Origin: Bradyrhizobium barranii subsp. barranii
GTDB lineage: Bacteria; Pseudomonadota; Alphaproteobacteria; Rhizobiales; Xanthobacteraceae
DNA: 64,000 bases
Assembly: GCF_017565645.3 (NCBI RefSeq)
Contig: NZ_CP086136.1
Location: 9,407,501-9,471,500, forward strand
Reading direction: 5' to 3'
Shown: positions 43,343 to 52,512 of the stretch, piece by piece
How positions within the stretch are numbered: position 1 is the first letter of the stretch
How the letters are laid out: every line of letters starts with the position of its first letter
Made by a program: the position numbers and the translations under genes
The notes under the pieces: model-generated
Seen by the model: only the letters and a program-made list of their open reading frames with translations
Told to the model about the DNA's origin: nothing
Databases searched by the model: none

Positions 43343-43711
43343 ATGCCCACGTTCAATGAAGGTCGGCATCCCGCCGAGTTTTTGCTGTCCGAGGCGAACG
43401 GCCAGCGCTCGCGCGGCAACATCACCATCGGTCAGAACCAAACCATCGTGCCCGGCTCGGTGCTCGGCCAGATCACCGCGAGCGGTCAGTACATCGCGCA
43501 TGATCCCGCCGCCGCCGACGGCTCGCAAACCGCTGCGGCGGTTGCGCTCTACGGTGCAGTGACCGGCGCGGGCGCGACGGCGGCGATCTCCGCGATCGTG
43601 CGCGAGGCGGAATTGAACGGCAAAACGCTCACGACGAAAACCGGCCTGACCGCTCCGCAGCTCGCGCAGATCAGCACCGATCTCGCAGGCAAGCAGATCA
43701 TCGTCCGCTAG
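43343..43711 (+). CDS. Head decoration protein, gpD type
   Basis: A 122-residue protein: HPAEFLLSEANGQRSRGNIT, then VPGSVLGQITASGQY and VALYGAVTGAGATAAISAIV. This matches capsid-stabilising decoration proteins and lies between protease and capsid genes. Confidence 0.88.
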   Translation: MPTFNEGRHPAEFLLSEANGQRSRGNITIGQNQTIVPGSVLGQITASGQYIAHDPAAADGSQTAAAVALYGAVTGAGATAAISAIVREAELNGKTLTTKTGLTAPQLAQISTDLAGKQIIVR

Positions 43712-43817
43712 CGGCGAACCCTCCCAACGCATCCCAGCAATCTATCCGACCTCAACAACCACGGCGGCGTGCTGTCGGGGGTGCGGGTGGCTTTTGTCTT
43801 TTTGAAAGGACACGGCA

Positions 43818-44843
43818 ATGCCCATGCTCGACATCTTCAACAGCGATGCATTCAGCGTCACGTCGCTGACCGATGCGATCAACAAACTCAAGTTCGTTCC
43901 CGGCTATCTTGGCTCGCGAGGCTTGTTCGCCGAGAGCGGCGTGGTCACCACCTCCATCGCGATCGAGCAGAAGAACAACGTGCTCGTGCTTGTCCCGCCG
44001 ACGCCGCGCGGCGGCCCCGGCGTGACGTTGGACAAGGGCAAGCGCTCGCTACTCTCGATCAACGTCCCGCATTTCGAGATCAACGATGCGGTCTTCGCCG
44101 AGGAGGTGCAGAACATCCGCCCGTTCGGCCAGGAGAGCGGCGAAGAGAGCGTGATGAACCTGCTCGGTCAGCGCATGCAGGCCGATGGGCAGTCGCAGGA
44201 GGCGACTATCGAGTACTCGCGGATCGGCGCCGTCAAGGGTATCGTCACCTATGCCGACGGAAGCACGCTCAACCTGTTCAATGTGTTCGGCGTGGCGCAG
44301 CCTGCGGAGATCGGTTTCGATCTGTCGAACGCGGCCCCGGTGCCGGGCGTGCTGCGGAAGCTCTGCCAGCAGACCATCCGGCAGATCGCGGTCGCTCTCG
44401 ATGGCACGCCCTTCACTGGCGTCGAAGCGCTCTGCGGCGATCAGTTCTTCGACAACCTGATCGCGCATCCCGAGGTGCGCGCGTCCTACCTCAACTGGAA
44501 TGCGGCGCAGGAATTGCGCCAGAGCTACGTGTCGGGCGGCGACACCTATGGCTCGTTCCCTTGGGGCGGCATCCTCTGGACCAACTATCGCGGGCAAGTC
44601 GGCACGCAGGCGTTCATCGATCCGACCAAGGCGAACATCTTCCCGACCGGTGTGCCGGGACTGTTCCGCACCTACTTCGCGCCAGCCGACTACATGGACA
44701 CGGTCAACACCCTCGGCCAGCCGCGCTACGTGCGGCAGTACCCGATGCAGAACCAGAAGGGCGTCCATCTCGACGTGCAGACGAACAATCTGAACATCTG
44801 CACACGGCCCACGGCCCTGTTCCAAGGTCGCATGGGCGCCTAA
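43818..44843 (+). CDS. Major capsid protein E
   Basis: A 341-residue capsid subunit of the lambda gpE family: FNSDAFSVTSLTDAINKLKF, FVPGYLGSRGLFAESGVVTT, IRPFGQESGEESVMNLLGQR and the ending GVHLDVQTNNLNICTRPTAL. The start follows a moderate AAAGGA site. Confidence 0.94.
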   Translation: MPMLDIFNSDAFSVTSLTDAINKLKFVPGYLGSRGLFAESGVVTTSIAIEQKNNVLVLVPPTPRGGPGVTLDKGKRSLLSINVPHFEINDAVFAEEVQNIRPFGQESGEESVMNLLGQRMQADGQSQEATIEYSRIGAVKGIVTYADGSTLNLFNVFGVAQPAEIGFDLSNAAPVPGVLRKLCQQTIRQIAVALDGTPFTGVEALCGDQFFDNLIAHPEVRASYLNWNAAQELRQSYVSGGDTYGSFPWGGILWTNYRGQVGTQAFIDPTKANIFPTGVPGLFRTYFAPADYMDTVNTLGQPRYVRQYPMQNQKGVHLDVQTNNLNICTRPTALFQGRMGA

Positions 44844-44861
44844 CCACAGACGGGGCGAGCC

Positions 44862-45212
44862 ATGGGAATGGACTTTTCCACGCTCGTCCTTCTGCCGGGC
44901 ATGACCACGTTCGCGATCTCGGTGACGGTGCGCCCCGAGGTCTCGCAGCCCGGCGCTGCCGACTATGCAGCGCGCGGCGTCTTCTCGTCGGCGCCGACCG
45001 ACGTGCAGATGCAGGACGGCACGGTGTTCTCCGATCAGCAGACGACCCTCGGCATCCGCATGGTCGAGTGGGCGGTGCTGCCCGTCAACGGCGATCGGAT
45101 CACCATCAACGAAGGCGTTGCCGCTGGCACCACCTTTTGGGTCGCCGATAGCAGCGGCGACGGCCAGGGCGGAATGACACTCACGCTCCGCAAGACGGAC
45201 CCGCCCGAATGA
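44862..45212 (+). CDS. Probable head-tail connector protein
   Basis: A 116-residue protein: MGMDFSTLVLLPGMTTFAIS, FSDQQTTLGIRMVEW. Position right after the capsid gene and the small beta-rich fold suggest a head completion or head-tail joining role. It overlaps the next gene by 4 bp. Confidence 0.65.
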   Translation: MGMDFSTLVLLPGMTTFAISVTVRPEVSQPGAADYAARGVFSSAPTDVQMQDGTVFSDQQTTLGIRMVEWAVLPVNGDRITINEGVAAGTTFWVADSSGDGQGGMTLTLRKTDPPE

Positions 45213-45931
45213 GCACCTACGCGATCGAGATCGCCGACAAGGTGCTCGAATTGCTCCAAGCCCCGACCGCTGACGCGCCGACGCCGTTCTTCAAATCCTA
45301 TTGGCGCACGCCGATGCGGCAAGTCGCGGCCTCCGATCTCCCGTTGCTCGGCGTCTACATCCTGCGCGAGACGCGCGGGCCCGACGGCGACGAGAACGCG
45401 GGCGAAATCCGTTTCATCCATCGGCTGCATCTCGGCATCGCTGGCGCGATCTCGAACGCCGATCCCGGCGAGCAGTTGCGGATTTTGGAAGAACGGATGG
45501 CCGACATCGACGATCGGCTGCTCACCAATCCTGACTTCGTTCGCATGATCGAGGGCGTGATCGCGATGGATCGGCGGTCGCAATACGCGCAAGTCGCCGA
45601 GACGCCAGTCGCCGAAATCCAGATCGAGATGGTCGTCACCTTCCGCACCTATTGGGAGCCGGTGGTGCCCGACGACTTCAAGACCATGCACGTCGAGACC
45701 CGGTATCCGAACGCGAATGTCGATCCGGCCGAGGTGCAGCAGATCACGCAGGAATACGACATCCCGCAAAACGCGAAAGGCACGCACGATGGTCCGGAAA
45801 ATCCGCGTCAAGGCCGTGGGCGATCTGAAATTGAAGCACCCGAGCGCCGGGATGATCCGGCCCGAAGGGTCGATGTGGCCCGCCGATCAATTCACGCTCC
45901 GCCGCCTGCGCGAGGGCGTCATCATCGCTGA
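45209..45931 (+). CDS. Tail terminator-like protein
   Basis: A 240-residue frame. Residues 1-180 are globular (MSTYAIEIADKVLELLQAPT, LLGVYILRETRGPDGDENAG, ...IQIEMVVTFRTYWEPVV), consistent with a tail terminator or minor tail U-type protein. The last 50 residues overlap the next gene in another frame and read as Arg/Pro noise, so the real end may be nearer 45,790. Confidence 0.6.
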   Translation: MSTYAIEIADKVLELLQAPTADAPTPFFKSYWRTPMRQVAASDLPLLGVYILRETRGPDGDENAGEIRFIHRLHLGIAGAISNADPGEQLRILEERMADIDDRLLTNPDFVRMIEGVIAMDRRSQYAQVAETPVAEIQIEMVVTFRTYWEPVVPDDFKTMHVETRYPNANVDPAEVQQITQEYDIPQNAKGTHDGPENPRQGRGRSEIEAPERRDDPARRVDVARRSIHAPPPARGRHHR

Positions 45932-45995
45932 CAAGACCGAGCCCGCCAAGCCGAAGCCCGAGGCGAAGAAGCCCGCGACCACTCCGGGCAGTTAG
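45789..45995 (+). CDS. DUF2635 family protein (Mu gp38-like)
   Basis: A 68-residue protein: MVRKIRVKAVGDLKLKHPSA, RLREGVIIADKTEPAKP. Mu-like phages carry this small protein just before the sheath gene, as here. It overlaps the preceding frame by 143 bp. Confidence 0.75.
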   Translation: MVRKIRVKAVGDLKLKHPSAGMIRPEGSMWPADQFTLRRLREGVIIADKTEPAKPKPEAKKPATTPGS

Positions 45996-46093
45996 CCGCC
46001 TCGCTCCACCCGACATCGCTGATCCGAGCCGCGTCCGACCGCGCAAGGTCGGCGATGGGCGTCGCCATGCCGTAACCCGAAGGAGAAATCCCG

Positions 46094-47617
46094 ATGCCCA
46101 TCTCGTTCAATGACATCCCGGCCAACTGGAGAATGCCGCTCTATTGGGTCGAGGTCGATCCGTCGAAGGCAGGTTCGCTGACCCAGCGTCAACCGGCGCT
46201 GCTGGTCGGGTACATGCTCCCGGCCGGTGTCGCGACCGTCGATGTGCCGGTGCCGATCGGCTCTATCGCCGAGGCGCAGCAAGGCGCCGGGCTTGGCTCG
46301 ATGCTCGATGCCATGGCGCAAGTCTTCTTCAAGAACAGCGCCTCGCAGGAAGTGTGGATGCTGCCGATCGCCGAACCGACGACGGGCGTCGCGGCAACGG
46401 GCAAGATCAGCGTGACGGGTGCGCCGACGCAGGCGGGCACGATCTATGTCTACGTCGCGGGGCGCCGCGTGCCGGTACATATGGACGCCGAAGATACGAT
46501 GGCGATCGTGGCGCAATCGATCAACGATGCCATCGGCGCCGATATCTCGATGCCGGTGACCGCTGCCACTGTCGCCGCCGATGTCACACTGACCGCCAGA
46601 CACAAGGGCATCGAGGGCAACGACATCACCATCGCGATCAACTACGGCGGCTCGCTCGCAGGCGAGACCATGCCCGCCGGGCTCGTCATCGACATCGGCA
46701 CCGGTCAACTCGCGGGCGGCACCGGGGTGCCCGATCTGACCGCCGCGATCTCGGCGCTGGGCGACGAAATCTACGACTATGTCGCGTTCCCGTTCACCGA
46801 CAGCACGTCGCTCGATGCGATCGACATGGAATACGGGTTCTCGGACAATGGCCGCTGGGGCTGGATGCGCGAACTCTATGGTCACGTTTTCGGCGCGCGG
46901 CGCGGCACCTATGCCGATCTGCTGCAATGGGGCCCGAACAATAATTCGGGGGTGATCTCGGTGATGAGCATGGAGCCCACCATGCCGTCGCCGCCATGGG
47001 ATGTCGCGAGCGCCTATGCGGCGAAGGCGGGCCGCGCCCTGATCAATGACCCGGCGCGCCCGCTGCAAACGCTGGAATTGACCGGCATCCTTTCGCCGCC
47101 GAAGCATCAGCGCTTCCTGCTCGCGGAATGCAACGCGCTCGCGGGCGTCGGGCTCGCGACGCAGGGCGTCGGCGCCAACAATGTCCCGGCGATCCGCCGA
47201 GAGACCACGACATATCAGAAGAACCTCTATGATCAGCCCGACGACGCCTATGAACTGGTGACGACGCTCGCCACGCTCTCGGCGCTGCTGCGGCGGCAGA
47301 AACAGGCGATCACCAGCAAGTATCCGCGCCACAAGCTGGCCGATGACGGCACGCGGTTCGGCCCGGGTCAGGCGATCGTCACGCCGAAGATCGTCAAGGC
47401 CGAACTGGTCGCGCAGTATCGCCAGGACGAATTCGAGGGGCTCGTCGAGAACGCGAAAGCCTTCAAGGACAATCTGATCGTCGAGCGCGACACGACCAAC
47501 CCGAACCGGCTCAACGTCCTGTACCCACCCGATCTGATCAACCAGCTCCGCATCTTTGCGGTGCTGGCGCAATTCCGGCTGCAATACGACCGGGGCTACG
47601 ACGCATCGGTCCTTTAG
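46094..47617 (+). CDS. Contractile tail sheath protein (Mu gpL-like)
   Basis: A 507-residue sheath subunit. The N-terminus MPISFNDIPANWRMPLYWVE, the QPALLVGYMLP segment, the beta-domain LTARHKGIEGNDITIAINYG and the C-terminal strand region (RDTTNPNRLNVLYPPDLINQ) that engages neighbouring subunits all match Mu-type sheaths. This fixes the tail as contractile. Confidence 0.94.
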   Translation: MPISFNDIPANWRMPLYWVEVDPSKAGSLTQRQPALLVGYMLPAGVATVDVPVPIGSIAEAQQGAGLGSMLDAMAQVFFKNSASQEVWMLPIAEPTTGVAATGKISVTGAPTQAGTIYVYVAGRRVPVHMDAEDTMAIVAQSINDAIGADISMPVTAATVAADVTLTARHKGIEGNDITIAINYGGSLAGETMPAGLVIDIGTGQLAGGTGVPDLTAAISALGDEIYDYVAFPFTDSTSLDAIDMEYGFSDNGRWGWMRELYGHVFGARRGTYADLLQWGPNNNSGVISVMSMEPTMPSPPWDVASAYAAKAGRALINDPARPLQTLELTGILSPPKHQRFLLAECNALAGVGLATQGVGANNVPAIRRETTTYQKNLYDQPDDAYELVTTLATLSALLRRQKQAITSKYPRHKLADDGTRFGPGQAIVTPKIVKAELVAQYRQDEFEGLVENAKAFKDNLIVERDTTNPNRLNVLYPPDLINQLRIFAVLAQFRLQYDRGYDASVL

Positions 47618-47640
47618 GCCCGCGTCGCTCGATCCGCTGT

Positions 47641-47676
47641 GCCCGCCCGCGCGTGAAGCGCGCGGCGGGCTTTTTC
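47641..47676 (+). terminator. Internal hairpin between sheath and tube genes
   Basis: GCCCGCCCGCGCG and GCGCGCGGCGGGC fold around TGAA with one bulge, followed by five Ts. Within a virion operon it probably attenuates rather than ends transcription. Confidence 0.65.
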
Positions 47677-47698
47677 ATTCCTAACAGGGAGCAAGGCA

Positions 47699-48061
47699 AT
47701 GGGCGTCGCAATCGCAGGCACCGCCTATCTCAAGGTGGACGGCAATCAATACCCGCTCAAGGGCTCGTTCGTGGTCAGCCCGAGCGCGGTCGAACGCGCT
47801 GGCATCGCGGGGCAAGACTACGTGCACGGCTACTCGGAATTGCCGCGCGTCCCATACATCGAGGGCGACATCTCCTCGCGGCCCGAGATTTCGCTGGAAG
47901 ACATGGAGTTGATCACCGACGCGACGGTCACCGCCGAGCTGATCAACGGCAAGGTCTACGTCCTGCGAAATGCGTGGTGCAAATCCGCACTCGAATTGAA
48001 CACGTACGACGGCCAGTTCCGCGCCCGGTTCGAGGGCCAAGCCTGTGACGAGATCAGCTAA
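47699..48061 (+). CDS. Tail tube protein (Mu gpM-like)
   Basis: A 120-residue protein starting MGVAIAGTAYLKVDGNQYPL, with FVVSPSAVERAGIAGQDYVH and DATVTAELINGKVYVLRNAW. Length, beta-rich pattern and position after the sheath identify the tube. Its stop abuts the chaperone start. Confidence 0.88.
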   Translation: MGVAIAGTAYLKVDGNQYPLKGSFVVSPSAVERAGIAGQDYVHGYSELPRVPYIEGDISSRPEISLEDMELITDATVTAELINGKVYVLRNAWCKSALELNTYDGQFRARFEGQACDEIS

Positions 48062-48545
48062 TGGCCGACGCCAAACCGAAACTCGAGGCCGTGGCCGACG
48101 AGGCGCCGCCGCAGCAGATCAAGCCGCTCACCTTCAAGCTCCGCAAGCCGGTGGAGGCCCACGGCGAGAAGATCAGCGAGATCACATTCCGCGAGCCAAC
48201 CGGCGCCGACATCGAGGCGGCGGGCTTGCCGGTCAACATCGATTTCGCATTTGACCCGCCGCGCATCGAATTCGACGCCCGCAAGATGTCAGCGATGATG
48301 TCGGTGCTGGCGGCGGTGCCGCCATCCACCATCCGCGCGCTCGCGCCGAAGGATTGGTCAACTTGCGCGTGGGGCCTCGCAAGTTTTTTCATACCGGACC
48401 TCGTGTAGTCCTCGACTGCTATCGCCTCGCGAAGTTCTACGCGCAGGACCCGGATGTCTTTCTCGCCAAGCCGGTCTCGGCGATCCAGCAGCACATGCAC
48501 TGGACCGATCGGCTGCTTGAGGTGGTGACGCCGCCCGGGGATTGA
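48061..48545 (+). CDS. Tail assembly chaperone, short form and -1 frameshift product
   Basis: The zero-frame product (48061-48408, 115 residues) matches Mu gp41-type tail assembly proteins (ITFREPTGADIEAAGLPVNI, MMSVLAAVPPSTIRALAPKD). Near its end the heptamer TTTTTTC (48384-48390) lies in the correct phase for -1 slippage. After slippage the ribosome reads HTGPRVVLDCYRLAKFYAQD and continues to 48545, adding a gpE'-like segment. The two-product chaperone is a common feature of long-tailed phages, where it assists the tape measure encoded next. Confidence 0.85.
48384..48390 (+). promoter_or_regulatory. Programmed -1 frameshift slippery site TTTTTTC
   Basis: Zero-frame codons are AGT TTT TTC; a -1 shift re-pairs both tRNAs on TTT TTT. 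The downstream -1 frame is open for a further 155 bp and protein-like. A stimulatory structure could form in the GC-rich bases after 48391 but was not modelled. Confidence 0.75.
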
Positions 48546-48549
48546 TCGC

Positions 48550-50991
48550 ATGGCCGACGACGAACTCAGGATGCGGGCCAAACTGATCGACGAGGTCTCC
48601 GGGCCTCTCGGTCAGATCGCGAAGAACCTCGGGCTGATCGGCAAGAACGTCGATACCCGGCACGCGCACTCGCAGTTGTCGGCGATCCAGAACGCCGCCG
48701 CTGGCGTCGGCAAGGAGATCAAGACCGTCACCGTGCCCGCCCTGGCGGCGCTCGGTTTCACGACCGGCGGCGTCGTGCTCTCGCTGATGGGCGTCTCGCG
48801 CGCGCTGCGCGACTTCTCCAACCAGATGGCGCAGATGCGCTTCGGCGCTCGCGAGTTGGGGCTGACGGTCCAGCAGTTGGAGGCGTTCAAGTCCGCCGCC
48901 GATAAGGTGGCGATGTCGCCCGGCGTGATCGAGCAAGCGCTCAAGTCGGCGAACCAGCACATCTATGAGTTCCGCAACAACTTCGGATCGCTGCGCGACG
49001 AGTTGCGGAATTTGGGCGCCGGGTCGGTGGTCGATGCGGTCAAGCGAGCGCGGACCGATCTCGACGCTTACCGGGCATTGTTCAAGGGCATGGAGGAAAT
49101 CCAGCGCCTGCATGGCCCGGCGGCGGCGCGGTACTATGCCGAGCAGGTTTTCGGCAGCGCCGAGGCCGCGCGGCTCGCGTGGGAGAAGTTCAACGACGAA
49201 CTCAAGGCGACGCCCGAGTACACGAAAAAGCAACTCGACGACATCGAGGCGTTCCGCAAGGCCACGCTCGATCTGAGCACGTCGCTCGATCACTTGAAGG
49301 GCTCGCTGCTGGCCGCGATGGCGCCCGGCGCCACCAAGGCGGTCGAGAACCTGCAAAAGCTGATCGATAGCAATCCCGAGGGGATCAAGGCGCTCGCCAA
49401 GGGGATGGAAGACCTCGGCGACGCACTGGCGAACATCGACCCGAAACTGATCGATGACATCGCGGGCGGCATTGGCAAGTTCATGAGCGCGATGGGTGAA
49501 ACCCTGTCGCAGGACGCCAAGGACCTCAAGGCGATCATTGATGGCCTGCAATGGATTTGGAACCATCTGCCCGGCGCTGGTCCGCCCGCCGTCACGCCGC
49601 CGCAGGCCAAGGAAAATCTGGCGAAGCCGTTCGACAAGTTCTTCGGTCGCGACCCGCAGACCGAGGAGCAGAAGAAGACCACCGACGAGCTAAAGAAGCT
49701 CAACGAGAACCTGCAAAAGATGCTGCCCGGCGGCGGCTGGTCTCCGGTGAATTTCGAGGGCGGCGGCGGGTTCGGCGGAGCAGTGATCCCCGCAGCTTAT
49801 CGTCCTGGCGGCGGTGGTCAGTTCGGCGGCGGTGGCGGCGGCGGCTTCCGCAGCGGTGGGGGATATAAGCTCCTCGATCAGGATGGCAGCGGCACCGGCA
49901 CGGTCCCGCGCTCATTCCCCAACCCGCTCGGCGGCGGCACGCCCAGCAATCCGCTCGGCGGCTCTAGCGGCTCCAACCCGCTGACCGGCCCGCAATCGGA
50001 TGCGATCGGCGGGCGCCGCCCGATGGAGAGCGGCGGCGGTGTCGCGGGGATCACGGCGCCTGCGGGCACGCCGATCCAGCGCGGCGGCATGGCCACGGTG
50101 ACGACAGCGGCCGGGCGCAAGTTTCAGGTCGATGCGCGGTTCGCTCAGAATTTTCGGGGCTTCATCAACGACTACGAGAAAGCCGGTGGCGTCATCGGCC
50201 CGGAGAGCGGCACGCTCGGCGAGCGCCCGCACAATGCGAGCGGCCATCCGATCGGCGCCGCGATCGACATCAACCAAGTCGGCTACGGCATTCGCGGGCG
50301 CGGCGGCAGGACGCTCGACTACGACACCGAGGACGCCCTGGCCGCGAAGTGGGGCCTCGTCTCGGGGCACAAATGGCACCGGAAGGATACCGGACATTTC
50401 GGCGTCGAGAGCGTGAAGGCGGCGCGCGAGGCGCTCGTGCGCAACGGCGTCGCGCCCGAGACCGCCGAGAAGCTCGCGCCAGCGGTCGCGGCCGAGGGCA
50501 AGACCGTCAAGGGATCGTGGTTCGGAAGTTCGCCACGATGGAGCGATCCGTCCGAACCGGCGGGCCGCAAGACGGCGTCCGGTCAATCGAACACCGTCCC
50601 CGGGATCGCGCTGCCGACGCGCGAGGGCCTCGGCAAGATGTACGAGGTGACGACGCCCGACGGCCGCAAGTTCACGCTGCCGCAAACCGATATCGGCCCG
50701 GCGGCACGCACCGGGCGCGGCATCGACATCACGTCGGCTGCGGCGACGCAGATGGGATACACGGCGAAGAATTTCCCGACCGACGCGAAGTTCACTTACC
50801 GGCGGATCGACGAGAACCTCGCGGGCAAGACCGAGCCAAAGGGCAGCGTCAACATCAAGCTTTGGACGCAGGGATCGGGCGTCAAATACGACGCCGCAGC
50901 GGACGGCTTTTTCCAGCAGACCAGCGTGCAGCGCTACAAGCAGATGGACCGCGCGGCCATCGATAGCGGTGGCAAGAGCGGCGACAACTGA
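48550..50991 (+). CDS. Tail tape measure protein with M15-type peptidase and RlpA/3D-like domains
   Basis: An 813-residue protein. Residues 1-400 are the helical tape measure part with a hydrophobic segment near 58-82 (ALAALGFTTGGVVLSLMGVS). A Gly-rich linker (about 405-500) follows. Residues 525-620 resemble a D-Ala-D-Ala peptidase: GHPIGAAID (HxxGxAxD, near 564) and DTGHFGVES (near 614). Residues about 655-755 resemble a double-psi barrel of the RlpA/3D type (GSWFGSSPRW, GRKTASGQSN, TDIGPAARTGRGIDI). Both would act on the cell wall during DNA entry. The length is modest for a tape measure. Confidence 0.8.
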   Translation: MADDELRMRAKLIDEVSGPLGQIAKNLGLIGKNVDTRHAHSQLSAIQNAAAGVGKEIKTVTVPALAALGFTTGGVVLSLMGVSRALRDFSNQMAQMRFGARELGLTVQQLEAFKSAADKVAMSPGVIEQALKSANQHIYEFRNNFGSLRDELRNLGAGSVVDAVKRARTDLDAYRALFKGMEEIQRLHGPAAARYYAEQVFGSAEAARLAWEKFNDELKATPEYTKKQLDDIEAFRKATLDLSTSLDHLKGSLLAAMAPGATKAVENLQKLIDSNPEGIKALAKGMEDLGDALANIDPKLIDDIAGGIGKFMSAMGETLSQDAKDLKAIIDGLQWIWNHLPGAGPPAVTPPQAKENLAKPFDKFFGRDPQTEEQKKTTDELKKLNENLQKMLPGGGWSPVNFEGGGGFGGAVIPAAYRPGGGGQFGGGGGGGFRSGGGYKLLDQDGSGTGTVPRSFPNPLGGGTPSNPLGGSSGSNPLTGPQSDAIGGRRPMESGGGVAGITAPAGTPIQRGGMATVTTAAGRKFQVDARFAQNFRGFINDYEKAGGVIGPESGTLGERPHNASGHPIGAAIDINQVGYGIRGRGGRTLDYDTEDALAAKWGLVSGHKWHRKDTGHFGVESVKAAREALVRNGVAPETAEKLAPAVAAEGKTVKGSWFGSSPRWSDPSEPAGRKTASGQSNTVPGIALPTREGLGKMYEVTTPDGRKFTLPQTDIGPAARTGRGIDITSAAATQMGYTAKNFPTDAKFTYRRIDENLAGKTEPKGSVNIKLWTQGSGVKYDAAADGFFQQTSVQRYKQMDRAAIDSGGKSGDN

Positions 50992-51474
50992 TGCAAATCC
51001 GAGACATCCACAATCCGTGGCGCGATCGGTATCAGACCGCATCGTTCCGCGGTGCCTTCTTCCATGTCGAGAGTGATGCGCGCGCGTCCGGGCGCCGCGT
51101 GGTGCTGCACGAGTATCCGAAGCGGGACGATCCCTATGCCGAGGACATGGGCCGGGCGGCGCGCCGGTTTCAGGTGCAAGGCTATCTGATCGGGCCGAAC
51201 TACTTGCAGCAGAAGGACGCGCTGATCTCCGCGCTAGAGGCCGACGGCCCGGGCACGCTGCGCCTGCCGATGCCCTACATGGGCGAAGACCTCGACGTGA
51301 TGGCGGGGCCCTACACGGTCACCGAGACCCGCGAGAAAGGCGGCATGTGCGCCGTCGAAGCATCGGCGAATAGCCCCGGTAATAGTCGCCAGCCAGCACG
51401 TCGGCTATGACGCGAAGAACCACGGCGTTCGCATCATCGGCGTCGGCCCCGATCTGCGCATAGGAGGAATTTGA
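50991..51474 (+). pseudogene. Truncated gpN-like DNA circularisation gene fused to a downstream remnant
   Basis: Residues 1-125 match the N-terminal domain of Mu gpN (IRDIHNPWRDRYQTASFRGA, VLHEYPKRDDPYAEDMGRAA, GYLIGPNYLQQKDALISALE). A full gpN is several hundred residues, but this frame stops at 51408-51410. In another frame, from about 51375, a protein-like segment runs to the stop at 51472 (VIVASQHVGYDAKNHGVRII). The missing DNA should contain the rest of gpN and the gpP-like hub gene, so a deletion of roughly 2 kb is likely. Without those proteins a contractile tail would not assemble. Confidence 0.65.
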
Positions 51475-52007
51475 TGCAGCGGTTCAATCCTGCCGAAGCA
51501 ATGATGCGGACCTATCACACGCTCGCGCGGATCACGTTCCTGCTGTCCCTCGACAGCAAGGACGAAAAGGGCAACGACGTGGAGCGCATGGCGTCGCTGC
51601 GCCATGTCGAGAAGCAAAAGCAGCCGCGCCCGAAGTCTCATGCGCAGGTCAATCAGCAGCGGGCGCGCGATCGTTTGCCGCCATTGACGCTGGAGCAGTT
51701 CGACGCGCAGCAGGCGCAAGAGGCCGAGAACTTCAAGCACGAGGGCGAGAGCGTCAACACCGAAATTCGCTGCACGAAAGGCCGCATCGAGTTTCGCGTC
51801 GGCGGCGATGTCGTCGGCTACTACGACAAGCAGAACAAGCGCTGGTCGTTCACGGGCGAGATGCGGCTGGGCTCCGACGATGCCAGCCATCCGGTCTACG
51901 GCGTCAACGGCGGCAAGGGCATGACGACCGAAAGCAGTGGCTCCGGTGCGGTGCTGGTCAATGCGCCGAAGCCGGGACCGCCGACCTCCGAAGACGTGAA
52001 CCCGTAG
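51474..52007 (+). CDS. Baseplate spike-like protein (gp45-type position)
   Basis: A 177-residue protein starting at an ATG that overlaps the previous stop (TGATG) with a good GGAGGA site. The first 90 residues are a charged helix; the C-terminal half is beta-rich and repetitive (TEIRCTKGRIEFRVGGDVVG, YGVNGGKGMTTESSGSGAVL), resembling the beta-helical tip of baseplate V/gp45 proteins. The position between gpN and gp46 genes supports this, though the OB domain is not evident. Confidence 0.5.
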   Translation: MQRFNPAEAMMRTYHTLARITFLLSLDSKDEKGNDVERMASLRHVEKQKQPRPKSHAQVNQQRARDRLPPLTLEQFDAQQAQEAENFKHEGESVNTEIRCTKGRIEFRVGGDVVGYYDKQNKRWSFTGEMRLGSDDASHPVYGVNGGKGMTTESSGSGAVLVNAPKPGPPTSEDVNP

Positions 52008-52008
52008 C

Positions 52009-52512
52009 ATGCCCGACATTGCCTACGTCCAGCGGATCGACTTCCCGCGCGAGGTAGTCGAGATGGACTGGCTCATGTCGCCCGCGAACCTGATCGAGGA
52101 AGACGCGGGCCTCGCGTCGGCCGCGATCGTCGCGCTCGCGTCGGATCGGCTCGCGAACAAGAGCGACGTTCTGCCCGGGCTCGATGATGACGACCGGCGC
52201 GGCTGGTGGGGCGATCTCGATGCTGCCGAGATTTGGGGCGGATGGCCGGTCGGCTCGCGGCTCTGGCTGCTGCGGCGCGCCAAGATCACGTCATCGCTCG
52301 CCGCCGATGGAGGCACCGTCGCCAGGGCGGAAGCCTACGCGCGCGAAGCGATGCGCCCGTTCATCGACAACAAGATCGCGTCGCAAGTGACGGTTATCGC
52401 CGAGCGCACGGCCATGAACCGCATCGACGTTCTGATCCGGCTCTATCGCGGCCCCGAGCCCGCGATCGAGCTTCGCTATGCCGAGTTGTGGGACGATATC
52501 AAGGTCGCATAG
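52009..52512 (+). CDS. Baseplate protein, Mu GP46 family
   Basis: A 167-residue protein: MDWLMSPANLIEEDAGLASA, GWWGDLDAAEIWGGWPVGSR and the C-terminal strand VLIRLYRGPEPAIELRYAEL. These match the GP46 family of baseplate wedge proteins. Confidence 0.85.
   Translation: MPDIAYVQRIDFPREVVEMDWLMSPANLIEEDAGLASAAIVALASDRLANKSDVLPGLDDDDRRGWWGDLDAAEIWGGWPVGSRLWLLRRAKITSSLAADGGTVARAEAYAREAMRPFIDNKIASQVTVIAERTAMNRIDVLIRLYRGPEPAIELRYAELWDDIKVA

Noticed and set aside
45209..45995. A further +1 frameshift in the tail terminator-like gene
   Set aside because: Neither alternative frame gives a convincing continuation or a stop overlapping the next gene, so a natural overlap cannot be excluded.
45992..47584. 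A 530-residue minus-strand frame opposite the tail sheath gene
   Set aside because: Antisense to the sheath gene, low-complexity, no recognisable domain.
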